NCBI GenBank assembly: GCA_900473185.1
Contig: UCKU01000035.1
Location: forward strand, 1 to 63,187
DNA: 63,187 nucleotides
Reading direction: 5' to 3'
DNA from: Hyphomicrobiales bacterium
GTDB taxonomy: Bacteria > Pseudomonadota > Alphaproteobacteria > Rhizobiales > Rhizobiaceae
The notes below the pieces were generated by a model that saw nothing but the letters and a program-made list of their open reading frames with translations, made no database searches and had not been told where the DNA came from. This document shows, piece by piece, positions 27,794 to 36,902 of this stretch (position 1 is the stretch's first letter; every line of letters begins with the position of its first letter). Both the position numbers and the translations under genes were made by a program.

Positions 27794-28855
27794 GTGAGCA
27801 TCTCACAAACATCCGGGGCCGCATCGGGCGGCGCAGCAGCTGCGCTCGATGCGGTGAAGAAGGTGGCAACGTCCTTCAGCGTCATCCTGACGACGCTGCT
27901 CGGCCTGCTGATCATTACCTTCGTCGTCGGCCGCATGGTCCCGGCTGATCCGGTCATTGCCGTGATCGGGGATCAGGCCGACCAGGCAACCTATGAGCGG
28001 GTCTACAAGGAGATGGGGCTGGATCAACCGCTCTATGTCCAGTTCGCGACCTATCTCGGTAATGTCGCTCACCTGAACTTCGGCCAGTCACATGTGACCA
28101 AGAACCCCGTGGCAAGTGACCTTGCCCGGGTGCTCCCGGCGACACTGGAGCTTGCGACGCTGGCAACGATCATCGGCGCAGGCCTCGGCATTCCGCTCGG
28201 CATCATCTCCGCTGTTCGCAAGGGAACATGGGTCGATCATCTCGCGCGTGTCGTCGGGCTGCTCGGGCATTCAACGCCGATTTTCTGGCTCGGCACCATC
28301 GTCATTCTGGTCTTTTACGCCAAGTTCGGGCTCATCCCCGGCAGCGGCCGACTGGACGTCTATAATGAAGGGCTGGTCGAAGGGCCGACCAACTCCATTC
28401 TCGTGGATGCGATCATTGCCGGCGAATGGGAGGTTTTCCGCGATGCCTTGCTGCATGTCGCAGCCCCTGCCCTGATCCTCGGTTATGCGGCCATGGCCTA
28501 TCTCAGCCGCATGAGCCGCAGCTTCATGCTGGAACAGCTGCGGCAGGAATATGTGCTGACGGCGAAGGCAAAGGGTCTTGGCCAGCGCGCCATCGTCTGG
28601 CGCCATGCCTTCCGCAACATCCGGGTGCAGCTTTTGACCATCGTTGCCCTTGCCTATTGCGGCCTGCTTGATGGCACGGTTCTCATCGAGACCGTCTTTG
28701 CCTGGCCCGGCCTCGGGCAATATCTGACCTCGGCTCTCTTCTTCGCGGACATGAACGCGATCCTCGGCAGCGTGCTTCTGATCGGCATCATTTCGATCGT
28801 CATCAACCTGCTGTCCGACATCGCCTACCGCTTCCTTGATCCGCGTACCCGGTGA
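27794..28855 (+). CDS. DppB-type ABC transporter permease
   Basis: The 353-residue membrane protein has the long N-terminal part and six-helix layout of DppB. Its coupling loop is in LTAKAKGLGQRAIVWRHAFR and the C-terminal block reads VLIETVFAWPGLGQY. The GTG start is preceded by GGGAG at 6 nt. Confidence 0.93.
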   Translation: MSISQTSGAASGGAAAALDAVKKVATSFSVILTTLLGLLIITFVVGRMVPADPVIAVIGDQADQATYERVYKEMGLDQPLYVQFATYLGNVAHLNFGQSHVTKNPVASDLARVLPATLELATLATIIGAGLGIPLGIISAVRKGTWVDHLARVVGLLGHSTPIFWLGTIVILVFYAKFGLIPGSGRLDVYNEGLVEGPTNSILVDAIIAGEWEVFRDALLHVAAPALILGYAAMAYLSRMSRSFMLEQLRQEYVLTAKAKGLGQRAIVWRHAFRNIRVQLLTIVALAYCGLLDGTVLIETVFAWPGLGQYLTSALFFADMNAILGSVLLIGIISIVINLLSDIAYRFLDPRTR

Positions 28856-28859
28856 CATC

Positions 28860-29771
28860 ATGGCGACACGTTATTTCAACGATCTCCACAATTGGCTGAT
28901 CAATGAGGAATTTTCCTCAACCCGGCAGGCACGCTTCCACAAGGCCTATGTCCTGTGGCTGAGCCTGCTTGCCAATCCGCTGGCTTTTGCGGGTTTTTTG
29001 GTTGTGCTTGCGCTGGTGCTCGTCGCCGCCTTCGCGCCGATGCTTGCCAACTACGACCCCATTGCCCAGGATCTGACGATGGCGCTGAAGCCGCCATCTG
29101 CCGCGAACTGGTTCGGAACCGATGAGTTCGGCCGCGACGTCTATTCGCGTCTCGTCTATGGCGCACGCACAACGCTCTATATCAGCATCCTGGTGACGGT
29201 CATCGTAGCGCCGATCGGCTTTGTGATCGGTGCGACTGCCGGCTATCTCGGCGGCTGGGTCGATGTCGTGTTGATGCGCATCACCGATATCTTCCTGTCC
29301 TTCCCGAGCCTCGTTCTCGCACTCGCCTTTTCTGCAGCGCTCGGACCTGGGATCGAGAATGCCGTCATCGCCATTGCGCTCACCGTCTGGCCGCCGATTG
29401 CCCGCCTAGCGCGCGCCGAAACATTGACGTTTCGAGCCGCCGACTTCGTGGTCGCCGCCGAGCTGCAGGGCGCTGGCATGGGCCACATCCTGCTCCATCA
29501 CATCGTGCCGCTCTGTGCTCCCTCGATCATCATCCGACTGACGCTCAACATGTCGAGCGTCATCCTGACGGCGGCCGGCCTCGGCTTCCTCGGTCTCGGC
29601 GCCCAGCCGCCGATGCCCGAATGGGGTGCGATGGCAGCGTCCGGCCGGCAATATCTGCTCGATGCCTGGTGGCTGACGACGGTTCCGGGCATTGCAATCC
29701 TCGTGGTCAGCCTTGCCTTCAATCTGCTCGGCGACGGCCTGCGCGACATCATGGATCCCCGAAATGCCTGA
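28860..29771 (+). CDS. DppC-type ABC transporter permease
   Basis: The 303-residue membrane protein shows the DppC pattern (NWFGTDEFGRDVYSRLVYGA, then a coupling loop VVAAELQGAGMGHILLHHIV). I prefer the ATG at 28860, 4 nt after the DppB-type stop, over an upstream TTG at 28836 that overlaps that gene. Confidence 0.93.
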   Translation: MATRYFNDLHNWLINEEFSSTRQARFHKAYVLWLSLLANPLAFAGFLVVLALVLVAAFAPMLANYDPIAQDLTMALKPPSAANWFGTDEFGRDVYSRLVYGARTTLYISILVTVIVAPIGFVIGATAGYLGGWVDVVLMRITDIFLSFPSLVLALAFSAALGPGIENAVIAIALTVWPPIARLARAETLTFRAADFVVAAELQGAGMGHILLHHIVPLCAPSIIIRLTLNMSSVILTAAGLGFLGLGAQPPMPEWGAMAASGRQYLLDAWWLTTVPGIAILVVSLAFNLLGDGLRDIMDPRNA

Positions 29772-30612
29772 TCAATCCCAGCCGATCCTTTCGGTCAAGA
29801 ACATGTCGGTCCAGTTTCCGACCCTTTCGGGCGTCGTGACGGCCGTGAAGAATGTCTCATTCAGTGTCGGGCGCGAAAAAGTCGGCATCATCGGCGAATC
29901 CGGCTCCGGAAAGAGCACGACCGGACGCGCCATCATGCGGCTGCAGCCGGTGACCGCCAAAGTGATCGCCGACGAAATGCGCTTCGAGGACGTCGATCTT
30001 GTTCGCGCAAGCGAGGCCGAAATGCGCTCGATCCGCGGGCGGCGCATTTCGATGATCCTGCAGGACCCGAAATATTCGCTCAACCCGGTCATGACGGTCG
30101 GCGAGCAGATCGCCGAAACCGTCATCCTACATGAACGCGTCGGCCGCCGCGAGGCACGCCAGCGTACACTCGCGATGCTGGAACGGGTCAACATTCGCGA
30201 TCCAGAACGCGTCTTCAACCTCTATCCGCATGAAGTCTCCGGCGGCATGGGACAGCGCATCATGATCTCGATGATGCTGATTTCCTCCCCGTCACTGATC
30301 ATCGCCGACGAGCCGACCTCGGCTCTCGACGTGACCGTGCGCCAGCAGGTGTTGTCGATCCTCGATGATCTAATCACCGAACGCAACATCGGGCTGATCT
30401 TCATTTCGCACGACCTCAACCTGGTGAAGAGCTTCTGCGATCGAGTGATCATCATGTATGCCGGGCGTATCGTCGAGGAGCTTGAAGCCGCAAAACTCGA
30501 AGAGGCAACCCATCCCTATACACGGGGTCTCTTGCAGGCGCTGCCGAGCCTCGACCACCCTCGAGACCGCCTTGAGGTCCTGAGGCGAGACCCGAGCTGG
30601 GCGGAGGCATGA
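29764..30612 (+). CDS. DppD-type ABC transporter ATPase
   Basis: The 282-residue protein has Walker A GESGSGKST, signature VSGGMGQRIMISMM (DppD proteins have SGGM-x-QR here) and Walker B LIIADEPTSALD. The start overlaps the DppC-type gene by 8 nt. The C-terminal oligopeptide-transport extension is short, and the protein lacks the Cys-rich iron-sulfur motif found in many DppD proteins. Confidence 0.92.
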   Translation: MPDQSQPILSVKNMSVQFPTLSGVVTAVKNVSFSVGREKVGIIGESGSGKSTTGRAIMRLQPVTAKVIADEMRFEDVDLVRASEAEMRSIRGRRISMILQDPKYSLNPVMTVGEQIAETVILHERVGRREARQRTLAMLERVNIRDPERVFNLYPHEVSGGMGQRIMISMMLISSPSLIIADEPTSALDVTVRQQVLSILDDLITERNIGLIFISHDLNLVKSFCDRVIIMYAGRIVEELEAAKLEEATHPYTRGLLQALPSLDHPRDRLEVLRRDPSWAEA

Positions 30613-31379
30613 GCATGATGATGTCAGTCAAAAATCTTGCCGTTTCCTTCGGCAGCGGTCCTTCCGCCAAGCAGGTGGTCAAGGATGTCTCCTTCGACGT
30701 CGCTGCGGGCGAGACGTTCGGCCTCGTCGGGGAAAGCGGCTGCGGCAAATCCACTGTTCTCGGCGCATTGGCCGGCAGGATCAAAGCATGGGATGGCTCG
30801 ATTGCGATCGACGGAGAGGCAATCACCGCCAAGCGCTCAAAATCGCAGCTCGCCAAGCAGCAGATGGTTTTCCAGGACCCATTCGGCTCGCTTCACCCGC
30901 GTCACACGATCGGCCGTACGCTCCTCGAACCCCTTGAAATCCATGGCGTCGACCGGCGCTGGGAACGTGTGGAACAGGTGCTGCGCGACGTCGGCCTGCC
31001 CGCCTCCTTCTACCATCGCTTCCCGCACCAGTTGTCAGGCGGCCAGCGCCAGCGTGTTGCAATCGCCCGCGCATTGATCCTGAAGCCGCGTGTGCTTCTC
31101 CTCGACGAGCCGACATCCGCACTCGACGTGTCCATCCAGGCCGAGATCCTCAATCTGCTGAAGGACCTGCGCGAACGGGAGAAGCTGACCTACATTCTGG
31201 TCAGCCACGATATGGCTGTGATTGCTCATCTGTGCAATCGGGTCGCCGTCATGCAGGGTGGGATGTTCGTGGAGATCGCCTCAAGAGAGGCTTTGCTAAG
31301 CGGAAATGTTGAACATTCCTATACGCGCACGCTTCTCGACGGCAGCAGGGGCTATCAACCCACGCGGCGAGCCGGCTAG
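30609..31379 (+). CDS. DppF-type ABC transporter ATPase
   Basis: The 256-residue protein has Walker A GESGCGKST, signature LSGGQRQRVAIARA and Walker B VLLLDEPTSALD. Its ATG overlaps the previous stop (ATGA). It is the last gene of the importer operon and ends just before a hairpin shared with the convergent transketolase gene. Confidence 0.92.
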   Translation: MSMMMSVKNLAVSFGSGPSAKQVVKDVSFDVAAGETFGLVGESGCGKSTVLGALAGRIKAWDGSIAIDGEAITAKRSKSQLAKQQMVFQDPFGSLHPRHTIGRTLLEPLEIHGVDRRWERVEQVLRDVGLPASFYHRFPHQLSGGQRQRVAIARALILKPRVLLLDEPTSALDVSIQAEILNLLKDLREREKLTYILVSHDMAVIAHLCNRVAVMQGGMFVEIASREALLSGNVEHSYTRTLLDGSRGYQPTRRAG

Positions 31380-31415
31380 AGCGGGAATTCACGTCACATG
31401 AGGGCATGGCCACGG

Positions 31416-31438
31416 GCAGCCGCAGGAGCTTCGGCTGC
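31416..31438. terminator. Hairpin between convergent genes
   Basis: Arms GCAGCCG and CGGCTGC (7 bp, perfect) enclose a 9-nt loop. It lies 37 nt after the DppF-type stop and 47 nt after the transketolase stop, so it could serve both directions. No T-tract is present. Confidence 0.4.
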
Positions 31439-31484
31439 ACCATGAGCAGTTAGAGACCGCAAGCCGTCCGCGATTGCCAATCAC

Positions 31485-33515
31485 TCACCGACGACGGAAA
31501 CCCAGTGCCCCTTGTGCGGCTTTCACAACCGCGTCTGTAGTGATGTCGAACTTCTTGTAGACGTCGTCGATCTTGCCCGAGGCCCCGAAGCTGTGCATGC
31601 CGACGAACCGGCCGTCGAGCCCGAGATATCGGTCCCAGCTATCCTGGACGGCTGCTTCCACGGCGACACGCGCAGTTCCGTCCCCGAGAACCTCGCGCTT
31701 ATAGTCCGGTGCCTGTGCTTCAAACAGCAGACGGCACGGCATGGAGACAACAGCGGTTGGAATGCCTTCCGCTTGAAGCCTCGCCCTTGCCTCGACGGCA
31801 AGGTGCAATTCCGATCCCGTCGACATGATCGTCAGCTCGCGAGCGCCGCCCTCGGCCTCAAGCAGAACGTATCCGCCCTTTGCCGACAGGTTGAGAGAGC
31901 CCGGCTGTTTTCGTAGAAGCGGCATGGGCTGGCGGGACAGTGCGATCAAGGCTGCCTGCCGCGGGGCATCGAGAATGGCCTGCCAGCATTCGGCCGTCTC
32001 GATCGGATCACCCGGGCGGAACACGGCAAGACCCGGAATGGCGCGCAGGGCCGTCAGATGTTCGACAGGCTGGTGGGTTGGACCATCCTCGCCGAGACCG
32101 ATCGAATCATGCGTCATCACGAAGATCGAACGCACCGCCATCATCGCCGCCAGCCGGACTGACGGCCGGGCGTAGTCGGAAAAGGTCAGGAAGGTGCCGC
32201 CATAGGGGATCAGCCCGCCATGAAGCACAATGCCGTTGATGGCAGCCGCCATCCCATGTTCGCGCACGCCGTAATGGACATAGGATCCATTATACTGACC
32301 CGGCGCAATCTCGATCATGGATTTGGCCTTCGTGTTGTTCGACGGTGTCAGGTCCGCCGATCCGCCGATGAGCTCGGGGATGGTCTCGGCAAGGTGGTTG
32401 AGAACAATCCCGCTCGCCTGCCTTGTTGCCAGGTCCTTTTCAGCAGACAGAAGCTCCTGCTTTGCCGCCTCTATTGCTCTGGTCCAATCCGAAGGCAGTT
32501 CGCCCTTGATGCGGCGTTCGAATTCCCGCCGGATATCCACTTTCGCAGTCTGGACCCGAACCGCCCAGGCCATCCGGGTATTGCGTCCCTTGGCACCGAT
32601 CTTTCTCCAGTCATCCAAAAGGTCGGACGGGATCTCGAAGGGTGGTGCGTTCCAGCCGAGCAGCTTGCGGGCGCCGGCGATCTCCTCTTCACCCGGAGCA
32701 TCACTGTGGGCTTTCTGCGTGCCGGCGCGGGTCGGAAAGCCGAAGCCAATGATGGTTTTGCAGGCAATCAGTGACGGGCGATCGGTGATCTTCCGAGCTT
32801 CGCCGATTGCGTTGCGGATCGCGTCGGTATCGTGTCCGTCGATCTCCTGCACATGCCAGTTCGATGCGCGAAACCGCGCCGGCTGATCGTCGGATTCCGC
32901 CAGACTTGTGGCTCCGTCGATCGATATCGAATTGTTGTCCCAGAACGCGATCAGCTTGCCGAGCTTCAAGTGGCCCGCAAGGGATATGGCCTCCTGGCTG
33001 ATGCCTTCCATCAGGCATCCGTCGCCAAGGAACACATAGGTGTAGTGGTTTGAAAGATCGTCGCCAAACCTGGCGTTCATGATGCGCTCGGCAAGTGCGA
33101 AACCAACCGAATTGGCAATGCCCTGTCCGAGCGGACCGGTGGTCGTCTCGATGCCGGTGGCATGACGATATTCGGGATGACCTGCCGTTTTACTGTCGAC
33201 CTGACGAAAGTTTTCGATCTCTTCGATCGTCATATCCCGGTAGCCGGTCAGATAGAGCAGGCTGAAGAGCAGCATCGAGCCGTGCCCGTTGGAGATCAGG
33301 AAACGGTCCCGATCGAACCAGTAGGGGTCTTCGGCGTCGAATTTCAGGAAGTCGGAAAAGAGCACGACAGCAATGTCGGCCATGCCCATCGGCATGCCGG
33401 GGTGGCCGCTCTTGGCCTTCTCGACGGCGTCCATCGAGAGAAACCGAATGCAATTGGCCATGTCGCGCAGATGCTGATCGCGGGGCGCCGGTACGGATTT
33501 CACGGATTCCGTCAT
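31485..33515 (-). CDS. tkt: Transketolase
   Basis: The 676-residue ThDP enzyme matches bacterial transketolase in length and motifs: MANCIRFLSMDAVEKAKSGH at the start, GPLGQGIANSVGFA, the ThDP motif GDGCLMEGISQEA...NN, catalytic Glu in YGVREHGMAAA, and HDSIGLGEDGPTHQP. It transfers two-carbon ketol units in the pentose phosphate pathway. GAGGAA lies 6 nt before the ATG at 33515. Placed among sugar catabolic operons, it may be a secondary paralogue that supports pentose or sugar-acid use; whether the genome has another copy cannot be seen here. Confidence 0.95.
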   Translation of the reverse strand: MTESVKSVPAPRDQHLRDMANCIRFLSMDAVEKAKSGHPGMPMGMADIAVVLFSDFLKFDAEDPYWFDRDRFLISNGHGSMLLFSLLYLTGYRDMTIEEIENFRQVDSKTAGHPEYRHATGIETTTGPLGQGIANSVGFALAERIMNARFGDDLSNHYTYVFLGDGCLMEGISQEAISLAGHLKLGKLIAFWDNNSISIDGATSLAESDDQPARFRASNWHVQEIDGHDTDAIRNAIGEARKITDRPSLIACKTIIGFGFPTRAGTQKAHSDAPGEEEIAGARKLLGWNAPPFEIPSDLLDDWRKIGAKGRNTRMAWAVRVQTAKVDIRREFERRIKGELPSDWTRAIEAAKQELLSAEKDLATRQASGIVLNHLAETIPELIGGSADLTPSNNTKAKSMIEIAPGQYNGSYVHYGVREHGMAAAINGIVLHGGLIPYGGTFLTFSDYARPSVRLAAMMAVRSIFVMTHDSIGLGEDGPTHQPVEHLTALRAIPGLAVFRPGDPIETAECWQAILDAPRQAALIALSRQPMPLLRKQPGSLNLSAKGGYVLLEAEGGARELTIMSTGSELHLAVEARARLQAEGIPTAVVSMPCRLLFEAQAPDYKREVLGDGTARVAVEAAVQDSWDRYLGLDGRFVGMHSFGASGKIDDVYKKFDITTDAVVKAAQGALGFRRR

Positions 33516-33558
33516 GATCGTTTCCTCGGGAGCTGGTGAAAGACCAGCCGGAAGATAG

Positions 33559-33578
33559 GGCCCGGCGCGAGCCGGGCC
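33559..33578 (-). terminator. Strong GC hairpin between GH38 and transketolase genes
   Basis: Perfect 8-bp arms GGCCCGGC and GCCGGGCC enclose a 4-nt loop. It lies 86 nt beyond the alpha-mannosidase stop and 44 nt before the transketolase start. It could end the mannosidase transcript or act in the transketolase leader. Confidence 0.5.
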
Positions 33579-33663
33579 ACTGCGACATGTTGAAACTTTT
33601 CCCCGGGATCGATCGACAACGGGTTCGGAACGCGTAGCGACAACTTTCCAGATACTGACGCGA

Positions 33664-36600
33664 TTAGCTTCGCTGCAGCCGCCAGGTCCGAATTTCAAAC
33701 GGCATGATGTCGGCAGGCCCTGCGCGCTCGATCGGCTCTTCGAGGATATTCAGAGGTCCCGAGGCCTGCCAGCCCGAGGGCAAGGCGAGCGAAAGCCGGC
33801 CGCGCCGGCCCGCCGGTTCGTAAAGCCGCAAGATGAGGCCTTCTCCCTCCTCCGCCGGCTTCAGCCCCGAAAAGGCGACCGGTACGCCTTCGACGCCGAG
33901 AGGCGACAACGTGCCTGCCGAGAGGCCACTGGCCTCAATGGTGACGAGCGGCTGATTGAGATCGATCGCTTCCCGGAGGACGTCGCCTTCATGCCAGGCG
34001 CCTTCATGTGGCATCAGCGCATAGGTGAAGCTCTGCTCTCCTTCATCGGCAAGCGGATCGGGATAGATCGGCGAGCGCACGAGGCTCATGCCGATGACAT
34101 TACCGCGCGCACTGTGTCCGTATTTGGCGTTGTTGAGCAGAGCAACGCCGAAACCCGGTTCGCTGAGATCGACAAAACGATGTGCGGCAGCTTCGAACAT
34201 TGCCTGCTCCCAGGACGTGTTCGTGTGGGTCTGCCGCTCGACGATACCGAAGGCGCATTCGAAGGTGGCTGTGCGTGAACGCACGGCGACCGGGTTCAGC
34301 GTTCTGAGCAGAGTACGCCGGTCATGCCAGTCGATCGTCGTCTCGATATCGAGCCTGCGGGCGTTGGCAGTCAGCACGTAAAGCTGCGTAACGGTCGAGT
34401 TCCGGTATCGATAAACGACACGGATGGCGGCCCGATGGGGCCCCTGTTCGGCAAGTGTAATGCTCTCGGGTCTGTCGAGGCGGACAGCCTTTTCGGCATA
34501 GTCGGCATCGACGTCCCAGGCATCCCAATTGCGCGGCTTGTCGGCCGGATAGACCCAGAGCTGATTTGCAGTACCTTCGATCGCCTCCCTGCCCGTTACC
34601 TTGTGAACGAGGCTCGAAACGGCGCCATCCTTGCCGATGACAACAGACAGATGTTCGTTTTCGAGGCTGTTCGTATCGGCTTTCAGCATGCCGGCGGGCT
34701 TCAATGCCTTGCGATCAAAGACCGCAACGGAAAGAGGCGCGACAGGGTCGGCAGATGCCAGGACCGTTCCGTCGGAAAGCCTGGCGGTCAGCGGCCGCGG
34801 CGCAAGCGACGGGTTAACGGCAATGAGCGCGTCCGTCACCCCGCCTGCGGGAAGATGGGTCGTTAGCGCCTTCAGTGCCTTGGCCCGCTCGGCCTTGGCA
34901 TTGCCGATGACGCCGTCGAGCTCCTGTTCGGCGTCGATATAGACTTCGCGGATGCTCGAGCCCGGCAGGATGTCATGGAACTCGTTCTTCAAGACGACGC
35001 GCCAGTCCGCCTCCAGGCTTTGCGGTTTGCCGGCACCCAAGAGATGCGCGAACGAAGCGATCGTCTCGGCCGTAATCAGCGCCCGCTCGGCCCGCCGATG
35101 CTTGCGCTTGACGCCGCTTTGCGACGTCAGCGTCGCGCGGTGCAGTTCGAGATAGATTTCCCCGTCCCATACCGGAAGCTCCTTTTGTGCCGCAGTGCGG
35201 TGAGCCTCTTCGTAAAAGCCCTTCACCGTGCCCCAACGTGCCCTGGGGATTGCCGGGAAGTCGCGCAGCTGCACTTCGCGCTCGACCATCTCAGGTGTCA
35301 CGCCGCCGCCGCCATCGCCGTAGCCGACAGCGAGCAGCGATGTGTCGTGCTGCGTCTTGCCGCGGAAATTCTTCCAGGTCGGCACGAAGCAATCCGGCTG
35401 CACGAAACCATTATAGCCCTGCATGGGATTGTCGAAAGTATGGGTCAGTACCCTGCTTCCATCCAGCCCCTTCCACCAGAAAAGGTCGGACGGAATATGA
35501 TTGCTCTCGCTCCAGTTCACCTTGATCGTGAAGAAGCTGTCGATGCCTCCGAGCCGCAAGATCTGCGGCAAGGCGCCGGAAAAGCCGAAGCAGTCCGGCA
35601 GCCAGCAGACCGTGTGGCGCAAGCCGAAGTGTTTCTCGAAATAGCGCTGCCCATAGAGCACCTGCCGCGCGAGGCTTTCGCCGGTCGGCATGTTGGTGTC
35701 GGGTTCGACCCACATGCCGCCGACAGTTTCCCACTTGCCCTCGGCGACCTTCTTCTTGATCCGCTCGAGAAGTTCGGGATCATCCTCTTCCATCTGCGCA
35801 TAATAATGAGCAGTCGATTGATTGAACCGGAAGTCGTCCGACCGTTCCATCAGCGAGAGCGCGGTGTTGAAGGTGCGGCGCATCTTCCGGCGCGTCTCGC
35901 CATAGGGCCAAAGCCATGCGAGGTCGATATGGGCATGGCCGGTCAGCAGCAGTTCGCCGTTCGGCGGAAAACGCTTCTGAAGCTCTTTCAATCGCACGAT
36001 CAGCTGATCATAGGCGGCGCCCGCCGAAGCGCTCTGCGCTTCATCAAGGCCAGCCGGATTTGCCTCAAGCTCCGGCAGTTCCCAGATCTTCTGCTGCATC
36101 ACCGCACCGGCTGTGCGTGAAATATAGGCTGACGTGTCCGAAGGCCAGTCGAGGCTGCGCAGCGACTGTTCGGCCGCCTCGATCAGATGCGGGACGACCT
36201 CATGGCTTTCGAGCACGTCGGCAGCCTCGCCAATCTGCCGCAACAGGAGGTGCAACCTGTGGACCGGTTCGTCCAGCCAGATCAGCCGCGCCTTGTTGAG
36301 CTTCGGCGCCCGGTTCGGCTCTCCGAAGGGAAAGCGTGCGACGCTGTCAGTGGTAATCGAAAATTCTCTGGCTTTGATCGGGAACTCCTGATGATAGGGG
36401 TCGAGCCCGAATGTCTCTGCCTGGCCGCCGGGATAGTGCAACGTGATCAGGCTCTCGCCGCCAAGATCGAGCTGCAGGCGAACCTCCTCGATTGGCCAGT
36501 CGCGCGGCACTGTGGCCGATACCGCGAAATGAACCGTCCCCTTGCGGTGCGGCCAATCCTGATGATGGGCGATCGGCTCGCCGTCGAAGGTCCAACCGTC

Positions 36601-36690
36601 GATCACGATGCTTTGCCTGTCGCGCCAGTGAGCGAGCTCGGCTGTACGAACCTTCAGACGATCGAGGCGTTGGGCAATGGTGAGAGACAT
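33664..36690 (-). CDS. GH38 alpha-mannosidase
   Basis: The 1008-residue enzyme has an N-terminal domain (about 1-240), then the GH38 catalytic domain with zinc ligands His254 and Asp256 in GHAHIDLAWLWPY and the probable nucleophile Asp366 in CWLPDCFGFSGALPQ. A middle helical domain and C-terminal beta domains follow. It removes alpha-linked mannose from oligosaccharides or glycosides. No signal peptide is present, so it acts on imported material. AGGAC precedes the ATG. It is divergent from a ROK regulator, and its promoter copies that of the importer at 39379, so it should belong to that uptake pathway. Confidence 0.94.
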   Translation of the reverse strand: MSLTIAQRLDRLKVRTAELAHWRDRQSIVIDGWTFDGEPIAHHQDWPHRKGTVHFAVSATVPRDWPIEEVRLQLDLGGESLITLHYPGGQAETFGLDPYHQEFPIKAREFSITTDSVARFPFGEPNRAPKLNKARLIWLDEPVHRLHLLLRQIGEAADVLESHEVVPHLIEAAEQSLRSLDWPSDTSAYISRTAGAVMQQKIWELPELEANPAGLDEAQSASAGAAYDQLIVRLKELQKRFPPNGELLLTGHAHIDLAWLWPYGETRRKMRRTFNTALSLMERSDDFRFNQSTAHYYAQMEEDDPELLERIKKKVAEGKWETVGGMWVEPDTNMPTGESLARQVLYGQRYFEKHFGLRHTVCWLPDCFGFSGALPQILRLGGIDSFFTIKVNWSESNHIPSDLFWWKGLDGSRVLTHTFDNPMQGYNGFVQPDCFVPTWKNFRGKTQHDTSLLAVGYGDGGGGVTPEMVEREVQLRDFPAIPRARWGTVKGFYEEAHRTAAQKELPVWDGEIYLELHRATLTSQSGVKRKHRRAERALITAETIASFAHLLGAGKPQSLEADWRVVLKNEFHDILPGSSIREVYIDAEQELDGVIGNAKAERAKALKALTTHLPAGGVTDALIAVNPSLAPRPLTARLSDGTVLASADPVAPLSVAVFDRKALKPAGMLKADTNSLENEHLSVVIGKDGAVSSLVHKVTGREAIEGTANQLWVYPADKPRNWDAWDVDADYAEKAVRLDRPESITLAEQGPHRAAIRVVYRYRNSTVTQLYVLTANARRLDIETTIDWHDRRTLLRTLNPVAVRSRTATFECAFGIVERQTHTNTSWEQAMFEAAAHRFVDLSEPGFGVALLNNAKYGHSARGNVIGMSLVRSPIYPDPLADEGEQSFTYALMPHEGAWHEGDVLREAIDLNQPLVTIEASGLSAGTLSPLGVEGVPVAFSGLKPAEEGEGLILRLYEPAGRRGRLSLALPSGWQASGPLNILEEPIERAGPADIMPFEIRTWRLQRS

Positions 36691-36707
36691 GGCGGGTCCT
36701 ATTGGAA

Positions 36708-36718
36708 ATTAAGCAACT
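36708..36718 (-). promoter_or_regulatory. Possible downstream ROK half-operator
   Basis: On the minus strand this reads AGTTGCTTAAT, matching 10 of 11 bases of AGTTACTTAAT in the alpha-mannosidase promoter. It lies 17 bp upstream of the mannosidase start codon, inside the expected leader, where a repressor could block elongation or help looping. Confidence 0.45.
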
Positions 36719-36803
36719 GACGGATGGGGAGAAAACCTGGTCGCGCAAATAGGCCGCAGGCAACGCGTCCCGTCTCCTCCAACCGAGGCGCGTGGCAGCT
36801 CTT

Positions 36804-36831
36804 AGATTAAGTAACTTTGTTTTGCAGTCAA
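36804..36831 (-). promoter_or_regulatory. Alpha-mannosidase promoter with overlapping operator
   Basis: On the minus strand TTGACT and TAATCT are separated by 16 nt, and CAAAGTTACTTAATCT covers the end of the spacer and the -10. The core AAGTTACTT is a 9-bp palindrome. The same arrangement occurs at 39273-39300, so both are likely bound by the same repressor. Confidence 0.75.
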
Positions 36832-36902
36832 GCGCACAAGAAATAGGTTGCGAGAGTTTTACCTGTGATACACAAGCATCCAGGTGCTTAGGGAAGACGG
36901 TT

